NCBI GenBank assembly: GCA_050732775.1
Contig: JBOHRN010000059.1
Span: forward strand, 1-42,910
DNA length: 42,910 bases
Source of the DNA: JBOHRN01 sp050732775
Lineage (GTDB): Bacteria > Gemmatimonadota > Gemmatimonadetes > Longimicrobiales > Longimicrobiaceae
Direction: 5' to 3'
Each line of letters opens with the position of its first letter. Within the stretch, counting starts at the first letter, position 1. The notes below the pieces were generated by a model. It made no database searches. It was not told the DNA's origin and saw nothing but the letters and a program-made list of their open reading frames with translations. This document shows positions 14,286 through 21,992 of the stretch, one piece after another. The translations under genes were made by a program, and so were the position numbers.

Positions 14286-16918
14286 CCGCTAGCCGCCCCG
14301 GCCAGCTGTTCGCGCAGGGCAGTGGCGGCTACCTCCAAGGCCTCGTCGACCGCCGCAGGGTCGCCCACGCCGGCCCGGGCCAGGTGGGCACGACCACCCC
14401 CCTTTCCGCCCGTCAGCGCGGCTACTTCGCGCACCAACCGGTCGGCTTTCACCCCGCGCGCGACCAGGTCGTCGGTCACGAAGCAGAAGAGGGAAACCTT
14501 TCCTTCGGTGTCCACCGCCAAGACGGCCACCCCACTCCCCAGCCGCTCCCGGAGACGGTCGCCCAGGGCCAACGCCTCCTCGGCACTAGCCGTCTTTACC
14601 CGGCCCGCCACCAGGCGCGCGCCAGCCACCTCGGCGGCGCCTGCCAGCAGCCTTCCCACCCGGTCACTATTACCGGCCGAGCGGGCCCTCTCTAGCTCAC
14701 GCTCCAGACGGCGGCGGTCGTGCAGAAGCGACTCGACCCGCGCCGCCACGTTTTCGTGCGTGGTACGCAGCAGCCCGGCGACCCGCTCCAGCCGCTCGTC
14801 ACGCTCTCGCGTCAAGGCGTAGGCGGCAGGGCCCGTCACCGCCTCGACGCGCCGGACGCCCGCCGCCACCCCCGACTCCGAAGTAACTCGGAAGAGGCCT
14901 ATTTGGCCGGTATAACGCACGTGGGTGCCGCCGCACAGCTCCAGCGAGACCCCCGGCACCTCGACCACCCGGACCGTGTCGCCGTACTTCTCCGAGAAGA
15001 GGGCGGTGGCTCCCCGTTCCAGCGCCTCCCGGTACGGCATTACGCGGGTAATTACTTTGGCGTTATCCCATACGGCCCGGTTCACCTCCTCTTCGACCCG
15101 CGCCAACTCCTCGCTGGAAAGCGGCCCGGAGTGGGAGAAGTCAAAGCGGAGGCGGTCGGGTGCCACCAGCGACCCCTGCTGCTGGACGTGCTCGCCCAGG
15201 GCCTCTCGCAGGACGGCGTGCAGCAGGTGGGTGGCGGTGTGGTTCCGCTCCGTGTCGCGTCGCGCCTGCCCGGCCACCGAGCCACGCACCCGGCCGGGGT
15301 GGAACTCGCCCTCCGGCTCACCGGTCACGCTGACCCGCTCACCCTCTAAACGGACGTCGCTAACCGACATCTCCCACCCCTTTCCCGCCACCCGGCCCGT
15401 GTCCGAGACCTGCCCCCCGCTCTCGGCGTAGAACGGATTCTCCCGCAGTTGGAGGGCGACACGCCCCCCCTCCATGCGCCGGAAAGAGAGCAGATCAGTA
15501 TCGACCTCTGTAGTCCGGTAGCCGACAAACTCCTGCTCGCCCCCGGAGACCGCCTCCCACCCCTCAGCCGGGTGAGCTTCCAGCAGCGGCGGCCCGGCCG
15601 CGGCGCGGTCGTCCCGCGAGCGCCGCCGCTGCCGCTCCAACTCTCGCTCGAACCCGGTCGTATCCACGCCGCGGCCGCGCTCCCTGGCCATCAGCTCGGT
15701 GAGGTCGAGGGGGAAGCCGAAGGTGTCGTAAAGCCGGAAGGCGTCCTCGCCCGAGACCCTTCCCGAACCGCCGGCCGGAGCTATCCGGTCGAAGCGCTTC
15801 ATACCCGCGCCGATAGTCTCCAGGAAACGCTCCTCCTCCCCGCGGGTGATGCGCAGCAGGTAGTCGCGACGCTGGTGCAGCTCCGGGTACGAACTCTTCA
15901 TCCCCCCGACCACCGCGTCCACTACCTCGACCACCGTCGGCTCGCGCCGTCCCAGCAGCCAGGCGTGCCTCACCGAGCGGCGCAGGATCCTGCGCAAGAC
16001 GTAACCACGCCCCTCGTTGGAGGGAAGTACGCCGTCGGCCAGAAGAAAGGCGGTGGCGCGGGCGTGGTCGGCCAGTACCCGGTACGACACGCCGGTTTCG
16101 CCCCCCTGCTGGTACGGGGACCCCACCACCTCGGCCGCCCGCTCGAGCAGAGGACCGAAGAGGTCGGTCTGGTAGTTGGAGCTCACCCCCTGGAGCACCG
16201 CCGCGAGCCGCTCCAGCCCCGCTCCGGTGTCTATCGACGGCGCTGGAAGCGGGTTGAGCTCGCCACGCTCGTCACGATCATACTGCATGAAGACCAGGTT
16301 CCAGAGCTCCAGAAACTCCCCCCTCCCGGCGCGCCCGACAAACTCCTCGGGTTCGAGCGGGCTGCCCCACTCCCCGTCCGGGCGTAAGTCGTAGTGAACC
16401 TCGGAGCACGGACCACACGGCCCGGTCTCGGCCATTTGCCAGAAGTTGTCTTCGTCTCCCAGCCGGAAAACGCGCTCCTCCGCCACCCCGGCTACCTCAC
16501 CCCAGAGCTGGGCCGCCTCTTTGTCCGAGTGGTGAACCGTGAACCAGAGCCGCTCCGGCTGGAGGCCGAATTCATCGACCAAGAGCTCCCAGGCGAAGGC
16601 GACGGCGTCCCTTTTGAAGTAGTCGCCAAAGGAGAAGTTGCCCAGCATCTCGAAAAAGGTGTGGTGCCGGGCGGTCACTCCCACCTGCTCCAAGTCGTTG
16701 TGTTTTCCGCCCGCCCGCAGGCACTTCTGCGAGCTGGCCGCGCGCGGATGGGTAGCGTTCTCCAAACCGAGAAAGATCCGCTTGAAAGGCACCATGCCCG
16801 CGTTCACGAATAGCAGGGTGGGATCGTCCTCCGGGACCAGCGAAGCCGAGGGACGGAGCTCGTGACCGTGGCGGGCGAAGTAGTCCAGAAAGCGGGCGCG
16901 GATGTCGTCGGAGCGCAT
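14282..16918 (-). CDS. alaS: Alanyl-tRNA synthetase
   Basis: 878 residues, the usual full length. Class II catalytic core at about 1-240 (RFLDYFARHGH, LLFVNAGMVPFKRIFLG, FFEMLGNFSFGDYFK, DTGAGLERLAAVLQG), tRNA-recognition helical part to about 450, editing domain with the zinc motifs HTATHLLHA and CGGTHV, and the C-Ala coiled coil and DHH-like end (GGKGGGRAHLARAGV). Charges tRNA-Ala and clears Ser/Gly mischarging. It lies 86 bases downstream of recA in the recA-alaS order seen in many bacteria, but without recX. No T-box is visible. Confidence 0.96.
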   Translation of the reverse strand: MRSDDIRARFLDYFARHGHELRPSASLVPEDDPTLLFVNAGMVPFKRIFLGLENATHPRAASSQKCLRAGGKHNDLEQVGVTARHHTFFEMLGNFSFGDYFKRDAVAFAWELLVDEFGLQPERLWFTVHHSDKEAAQLWGEVAGVAEERVFRLGDEDNFWQMAETGPCGPCSEVHYDLRPDGEWGSPLEPEEFVGRAGRGEFLELWNLVFMQYDRDERGELNPLPAPSIDTGAGLERLAAVLQGVSSNYQTDLFGPLLERAAEVVGSPYQQGGETGVSYRVLADHARATAFLLADGVLPSNEGRGYVLRRILRRSVRHAWLLGRREPTVVEVVDAVVGGMKSSYPELHQRRDYLLRITRGEEERFLETIGAGMKRFDRIAPAGGSGRVSGEDAFRLYDTFGFPLDLTELMARERGRGVDTTGFERELERQRRRSRDDRAAAGPPLLEAHPAEGWEAVSGGEQEFVGYRTTEVDTDLLSFRRMEGGRVALQLRENPFYAESGGQVSDTGRVAGKGWEMSVSDVRLEGERVSVTGEPEGEFHPGRVRGSVAGQARRDTERNHTATHLLHAVLREALGEHVQQQGSLVAPDRLRFDFSHSGPLSSEELARVEEEVNRAVWDNAKVITRVMPYREALERGATALFSEKYGDTVRVVEVPGVSLELCGGTHVRYTGQIGLFRVTSESGVAAGVRRVEAVTGPAAYALTRERDERLERVAGLLRTTHENVAARVESLLHDRRRLERELERARSAGNSDRVGRLLAGAAEVAGARLVAGRVKTASAEEALALGDRLRERLGSGVAVLAVDTEGKVSLFCFVTDDLVARGVKADRLVREVAALTGGKGGGRAHLARAGVGDPAAVDEALEVAATALREQLAGAASG

Positions 16919-16958
16919 GAAGCGGTTGAAAGCGGGAGCCGCTTACAAGCTAATCTTT

Positions 16959-17002
16959 CACCCCGGCTCCGCCAGAGGGCCAGCGCAAAAGGAGCCCCGG
17001 TG
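16959..17002 (-). terminator. Inverted repeat just after recA, possible terminator or attenuator
   Basis: 16959-16970 and 16991-17002 form an interrupted stem: six pairs (GGCTCC/GGAGCC), a 2x2 mismatch, then four pairs (CACC/GGTG), with a 20-base loop. It begins two bases past the recA stop. There is no T run on the recA side, so intrinsic termination would be partial at best; a processing or mRNA-stability role is also possible. Confidence 0.35.
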
Positions 17003-17004
17003 GC

Positions 17005-18054
<1,050 letters not shown>

Positions 18055-18065
18055 GGGCGTTTCGT

Positions 18066-18086
18066 TTGAACGGGGGATAGTTGAAC
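18066..18086 (-). promoter_or_regulatory. Direct repeat TTGAAC/GTTCAA in recA leader
   Basis: TTGAAC occurs at 18066-18071 and 18081-18086 on the plus strand, 15 bases apart; read toward recA these are two GTTCAA copies. Repeated GTTC half-sites are used by alpha-proteobacterial LexA, but there the spacing is N7 and here it is N11. It could be an operator, an mRNA element or chance. Confidence 0.3.
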
Positions 18087-18092
18087 CAAGCT

Positions 18093-18108
18093 CCGAATAA
18101 AAGGCGAA
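18093..18108 (-). promoter_or_regulatory. Candidate SOS-type operator of recA
   Basis: Read toward recA the element is TTCGCCTTTTATTCGG. It shares 14 of 16 positions with TTCGGTTTTTATTCGG inside the imuA promoter at 19972-19987. Both have TTCG-N7-TTCG, an 11-base direct repeat, in an AT-rich block unlike the GC-rich surroundings. It overlaps the weak recA -10 region (TTTTAT) that follows TTGACA at 18122-18127 with a long 19-base spacer. That -35 abuts the end of the upstream aldolase gene. Confidence 0.55.
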
Positions 18109-18123
18109 ACCCGGGCGCTCCTG

Positions 18124-19167
18124 TCAAGCCGTGCGGCGGCGTGCGGCGAGGGCTTCCCCGGCCGCTTGCACGGCGTGGGCGACGCCGGCGTCGTCCACGT
18201 CCAGGTGGAGGACGGCCCGGAGCCGACGCGGCCCGAAGGGGATCATGAGCACCTCCCGGCTCTCCAAGCCGGCCAGCAGGGCCCCCGCATCGATCGCCTC
18301 CTCCACCTCGACCATCACGATGTTGGTATCGGGGACGGGCGCCCGCAGCCCGGGGATGGCGCCGAGCCCCGCCGCGAGCTCGCGGGCGCGGCGGTGGTCC
18401 TCGGTAATCCGCTCCGAGTTGTGGCGTAGCGCGTACAGACCGGCGGCGGCCAAGATCCCGGCCTGCCGCATCCCCCCACCCAACCGCCTCCGCACGCGCC
18501 AGGCGCGCTCCATCTCGCCGGCGCCACCCGCCAAGACCGATCCCACGGGGGCTCCCAGTCCCTTGGACAGAGAGACCATGACCGTGTCGGCGGGCGCCGC
18601 CCACTCCGCCAGAGGTACGCCGGTGGCGGCCGAACAGTTGGGCAGCCGGGCCCCATCCAGATGCACGCCGAGCCCGTTCTCCCGCGCCAACTCCGAAACC
18701 CGCCGGAGCTCTTGCAGCCGCAAAACCCGACCGCCCGCGTGGTTGTGGCTGTTCTCCAGGCAGACGACGCTCTGGCGGGGCAGGTACGGTGAATCCGGTC
18801 GCAGTTGCGGCTCCAGCAGCCGGGCGGTGAGCAAACCGTCCGGGGTGGGGACCGCTCGCAGCTGGACCCCGGCCCAGGCCGCCGCGCCGCCCTCTTCGTA
18901 GTTGAGGATGTGCCCGCCCTGCTCGATCAGCACCTCGCTGCCCGGGGCGGCCAGGACCAGCAGGGCGGTCTGGTTGGCCATGATCCCGCTCGGAAAGAAG
19001 AGAGCTCTCTCCTTGCCCAAGAGCTCGGCCGCGTACCGTTCCAGCTCATTGACCGTGGGGTCGTCACCGAGCACGGCGTCGCCCACCTCGGCCTCCATCA
19101 TCACCCGCCGCATCTCCGGTGAGGGGCGGGTCACGGTGTCGGAGCGGAGGTCTACGGCTGAGGTCAC
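18124..19167 (-). CDS. ltaE: Low-specificity L-threonine aldolase
   Basis: 347 residues, GTG start. PLP fold-type I enzyme that cleaves L-threonine or allo-threonine to glycine and acetaldehyde. Seen: VDLRSDTVTRPSPEMRRVM start, GDDPTVNELE, the LFFPSGIMANQTAL phosphate-binding segment, HLDGARLPNC with the PLP Asp, and VSLSKGLGAPVGSVL with the Schiff-base Lys. The C-terminal domain is complete. It lies between sodA and recA on the same strand; its stop touches the recA -35 hexamer, so recA may receive some read-through. The L-specificity over D cannot be read, but the fold rules out the alanine-racemase-type D-threonine aldolase. Confidence 0.9.
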   Translation of the reverse strand: MTSAVDLRSDTVTRPSPEMRRVMMEAEVGDAVLGDDPTVNELERYAAELLGKERALFFPSGIMANQTALLVLAAPGSEVLIEQGGHILNYEEGGAAAWAGVQLRAVPTPDGLLTARLLEPQLRPDSPYLPRQSVVCLENSHNHAGGRVLRLQELRRVSELARENGLGVHLDGARLPNCSAATGVPLAEWAAPADTVMVSLSKGLGAPVGSVLAGGAGEMERAWRVRRRLGGGMRQAGILAAAGLYALRHNSERITEDHRRARELAAGLGAIPGLRAPVPDTNIVMVEVEEAIDAGALLAGLESREVLMIPFGPRRLRAVLHLDVDDAGVAHAVQAAGEALAARRRTA

Positions 19168-19235
19168 CAGTCCAATGCCCGGGGCGGGCGCCCGGAGTCC
19201 GTCGCTAGGGCAGATTTCGTCTGGCTAGTGCGGCT

Positions 19236-19844
19236 TTAGCGCGCGGCGTCGTAGCGCTTACCCACCTCGTCCCAGTTGACCACGTTCCACCAGGCGCTGA
19301 TGTAATCGGGGCGCTTGTTCTGGTACTTCAGGTAGTAGGCGTGTTCCCACACGTCGAGCCCTAGGATCGGGGTGTGCCCCTGCATGTACGGGCTGTCCTG
19401 GTTGGGGGTGTCGATTACTTTTAGTCCGCCGCCGTTCACCACCAACCACGCCCAGCCACTGCCGAACCGGCCGGTGGCAGCGGACTCGAACTTCTCCTTG
19501 AAGCCGGAGAGGCCGTCGAAGGCCGAAGAGATGGCGTCGGCCAGGGCACCCGAGGGTTCGCCCCCTCCGTCCGGACTCATGATCTTCCAGAAAAGGGAGT
19601 GGTTGGCGTGGCCGCCGCCGTTGTTGCGGACCGCGGTGCGGATCTTCTCGGGGACTCGATCTACCCCTCGCAGAAGCTCCTCGATGGACTTGCTCTCTAG
19701 GTCGGCGTGGCCTTTGACGGCGTCGTTGACTTTGCTGACGTAAGTGCCGTGGTGCTTGTCGTGGTGAATGCGCATGGTCCGCTCGTCGATGTGCGGCTCC
19801 AGCGCGCGGTAGCCATAGGGAAGGTCCGGAAGGTCGTAAGCCAT
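19236..19844 (-). CDS. sodA: Superoxide dismutase, Mn type of the Fe/Mn family
   Basis: 202 residues from an ATG seven bases after AAGGAG, the best ribosome binding site nearby. Converts superoxide to O2 and H2O2 in the cytoplasm. Metal ligands His27, His82, Asp164 and His168 (TMRIHHDKHH, GGHANHSLFW, LGLDVWEHAYY). Gln149 in TPNQDSP and Gly in GGGHANH are the second-shell pattern of MnSOD rather than FeSOD, although metal use must be measured. Fits with the Mn importer and PerR in the window. Its upstream gap is shared with the imuA promoter; no convincing sodA -35/-10 pair stands out. Confidence 0.94.
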   Translation of the reverse strand: MAYDLPDLPYGYRALEPHIDERTMRIHHDKHHGTYVSKVNDAVKGHADLESKSIEELLRGVDRVPEKIRTAVRNNGGGHANHSLFWKIMSPDGGGEPSGALADAISSAFDGLSGFKEKFESAATGRFGSGWAWLVVNGGGLKVIDTPNQDSPYMQGHTPILGLDVWEHAYYLKYQNKRPDYISAWWNVVNWDEVGKRYDAAR

Positions 19845-19966
19845 GAAAGTTCTCCTTGGATATGTAAGCTCGCTAGCTGCGCGCGCGCAAAGCGTCGCAA
19901 ATATTGAGCCGCCAAGCCAGGTCTATCCATCAATGGGCTGCGCCATGGAGAGCGCGCGTGGCTAGC

Positions 19967-19995
19967 TTGACTTCGGTTTTTATTCGGGTTATCCT
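19967..19995 (+). promoter_or_regulatory. Promoter of imuA-imuB-dnaE2 with embedded SOS-type operator
   Basis: TTGACT at 19967-19972, 17-base spacer, TATCCT at 19990-19995. The spacer is almost filled by TTCGGTTTTTATTCGG (19972-19987), the same element found before recA. A repressor bound there would block RNA polymerase. Transcription near 20002 leaves a 67-base leader. The rest of the 224-base gap (19845-20068) holds the sodA leader and a GC-alternating stretch near 19879-19888. Confidence 0.6.
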
Positions 19996-20068
19996 TTGTC
20001 TACGGTTGATCGACGGAAGCCCGAGCTTCCATCCTACAGGGTAAGCATAGCAGCCACCAAAAGCTTGT

Positions 20069-20761
20069 ATGTCCACGCAGGTCGCCATCTTACGAGAGGT
20101 TCTGGAGCAGAGGTTTCCGGACGCGGTTCCCTCCCTCTACCGGCAGACGGCGGGGATCGCGACCGGGGTGTACGCGCTCGACCGGGCCCTCCCGAACGGT
20201 GGCCTGCCGCGTGGCCGACTCTCCGCCTGGGCGCGAAGCGTAGGGTCCGCGGCGCTGCTCCGCGCCGCCTGCCTGGAGACCGTCCGGCGGGGGGAGAGGG
20301 TGGCGTGGATTGACGCAGAGCGCACCGTCTGCGCCGACGTATCCTGGGCGGGTGTGGCCGTGGTCCGGCCGGAGAAGCCCCGAGACGCCCTCTTCTGCGC
20401 CGAAGAGCTGCTCCGCTGCGGGGGCTTTGCGCTGGTGATCCTCTTGGGCGCCGAGAGCCAAGGGACGGAGCGCCTCCGGCTCTGCCGCGCGGCCCGCGAA
20501 GGGGGCTCCGCACTGGTCGAGTCTTCCGCGCAGGGCTACCTGGCCGCCGTTCGGATCCAGTCCTGGGCTGGAAAGGGTGCGCTCCGGTGGGAACGAAGTG
20601 AACTCGGTGAACCGATCCGCCTGAAGGAGGTGAGAGTGCGCGTGCGCGCGACCGCTCTGGGTTGGAGCCAGGAAGCGGAGGTGTCTCTAGCGGTGACGAG
20701 CCATGTCCATCGTATGTCTCTGGAGCCCTCGCTGGCCAGTCGGCGGGGCACCCCTGGCTGA
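20069..20761 (+). CDS. imuA: ImuA, RecA-like accessory protein of the mutagenesis cassette
   Basis: 230 residues, no strong ribosome binding site. A degenerate RecA/SulA-like fold: VYALDRALPNGGLPRGRLSAWARSVGSAALLRA aligns with the RecA substrate and P-loop region, but the Walker A GxxxxGKT is not kept (ARSVGSAALL). Later strands VAWIDAERTV and FALVILLGAESQG mimic RecA. Family knowledge: ImuA, ImuB and DnaE2 (ImuC) form a damage-induced translesion mutasome. The 3' end overlaps imuB by 59 bases. The call rests on weak overall RecA likeness plus strong context. Confidence 0.8.
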   Translation: MSTQVAILREVLEQRFPDAVPSLYRQTAGIATGVYALDRALPNGGLPRGRLSAWARSVGSAALLRAACLETVRRGERVAWIDAERTVCADVSWAGVAVVRPEKPRDALFCAEELLRCGGFALVILLGAESQGTERLRLCRAAREGGSALVESSAQGYLAAVRIQSWAGKGALRWERSELGEPIRLKEVRVRVRATALGWSQEAEVSLAVTSHVHRMSLEPSLASRRGTPG

Positions 20762-21992
20762 GCTCGCCACGGTGCTCCTGGACGAGGTGCCCCGGGTTGC
20801 CGTGGAGAGTCGCGGTTTCCTTTGGGTGGATGCCCACGGGCTCCCCGCGCCTCGCCTGGCCCACCGCCTCCTCGCCCGCCTGAACGCGGGGTCCGCCGAC
20901 GTCCGCGCCGGCGTCGCGGATGTACCGGTCGCCGCCGAGGTGGCAGCCCGTTCGAGCGCGGGTTTCAGCTTTGTTGAACCGGGTTGCGAGCGAGCTTTCT
21001 TGGCACCACTCCCCGTGGAGCTGCTCTCGCCCGATCCTGAGCTCCTAGCCCTACTCCAGGGCGTGGGGATCAAGACGTGTGGAGACTTGGCCCGCCTGCC
21101 ACCAGAGGCGGTGGAGGTGCGTTTCGCTTCGCGAGGCATTCGCCTCTGGCGGCTCTCACGCGCCGACGATCCCCGCCTCCTCTTCGCTCCCCTGCCCCGG
21201 CAGAGCCCGCACGCCTCCATAGACTTCCTGGACTACCAGGTCCAAGACGCCGCGCGCCTGGTCTTTACCACCAACGCCCTACTGGGAAACCTCTGCGAAA
21301 CGCTCCGCTCCCGCGGCGAGCGGGCGCGCCGGCTGATGCTCTCGATTTCGCTGGCTAGTGGCGTGGTTCTCCGCCAGGACATCCGCACCGCGCGGCCTAC
21401 GGCAGTGCCGTCTCTCTGGCTCGATCGCATCCGGCTTCAGCTCGACCGGATCACTCTCCCGGACGCCGTCTCTGGCCTCGCCCTGGAGGTTTCTGAGCGG
21501 GAAAGTAGCTCGGCTTCCCAAGGTGATCTTTTCGACCGCGGCTTCTCAACAGCGGGGACGGTCGAGGAAACCGCCGCCCGCGTGGTGGATACGTTAGGCG
21601 CCGTCTTCGTCCGGCCCGCGGCTAACCGACACCCGCTGGTCGAGCACCGCGCTAGCTGGCAGCCCGTCGAGGTGGCAGAGCTGACCCCGCGAGGAGGGCG
21701 CTTCACTTCAGCCGGCAAACCCTGCCTATGGTTGCAGCTTCTACCCGAGCCGCGCTCCATCCTGGTAGAGGTGGCCCTGCAAGGGGTTCGTTTGGTGCCG
21801 GTACGGTATCGAGACCGGGGTCGCTGGCAGGCGGTCATCGAAGCGGCTGGCCCTGACCGGCAGTCGGGAGGCCACGATTCGACTGGATTTGCCCGGGAAT
21901 ACTTCCGCTGCGAGAACCAGGACAACGAGATCCTCTGGATTTTTCGGGACGCGCTGAGGGCTAGCTGGTTCCTGCACGGCTGGTGGGCATGA
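20703..21992 (+). CDS. imuB: ImuB, catalytically inactive Y-family polymerase-like protein
   Basis: 429 residues. The start fits the family opening IVCLWSPRWPV; the frame lies 59 bases inside imuA. A helix-hairpin-helix thumb-like motif is at about 115-140 (LLALLQGVGIKTCGDLARLP), the little-finger-like domain at about 165-270, and a beta-clamp binding motif QGDLF at 273-277, then a C-terminal domain ending WIFRDALRASWFLHGWWA. Catalytic Asp/Glu of active Y-family polymerases are absent, as known for ImuB. The part before the hairpin is only about 115 residues; in ImuB proteins I recall it is near 200, so most of the fingers and part of the palm seem to be missing. It likely links DnaE2 to the sliding clamp. 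Confidence 0.87.
   Translation: MSIVCLWSPRWPVGGAPLAELATVLLDEVPRVAVESRGFLWVDAHGLPAPRLAHRLLARLNAGSADVRAGVADVPVAAEVAARSSAGFSFVEPGCERAFLAPLPVELLSPDPELLALLQGVGIKTCGDLARLPPEAVEVRFASRGIRLWRLSRADDPRLLFAPLPRQSPHASIDFLDYQVQDAARLVFTTNALLGNLCETLRSRGERARRLMLSISLASGVVLRQDIRTARPTAVPSLWLDRIRLQLDRITLPDAVSGLALEVSERESSSASQGDLFDRGFSTAGTVEETAARVVDTLGAVFVRPAANRHPLVEHRASWQPVEVAELTPRGGRFTSAGKPCLWLQLLPEPRSILVEVALQGVRLVPVRYRDRGRWQAVIEAAGPDRQSGGHDSTGFAREYFRCENQDNEILWIFRDALRASWFLHGWWA

Noticed and set aside
16919..17004. T-box or other leader RNA for alaS
   Set aside because: The 86-base gap is too short for a T-box and has no T-box core; only a simple inverted repeat is present.
19861..19910. sodA promoter
   Set aside because: TTGCGC-N18-TACATA and similar pairs match consensus at only half the positions, so I do not list one.
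20034..20864. 276-codon minus-strand frame over imuA
   Set aside because: Composition is Arg/Ser/Pro-rich without any fold signal, while imuA and imuB on the other strand have family motifs.
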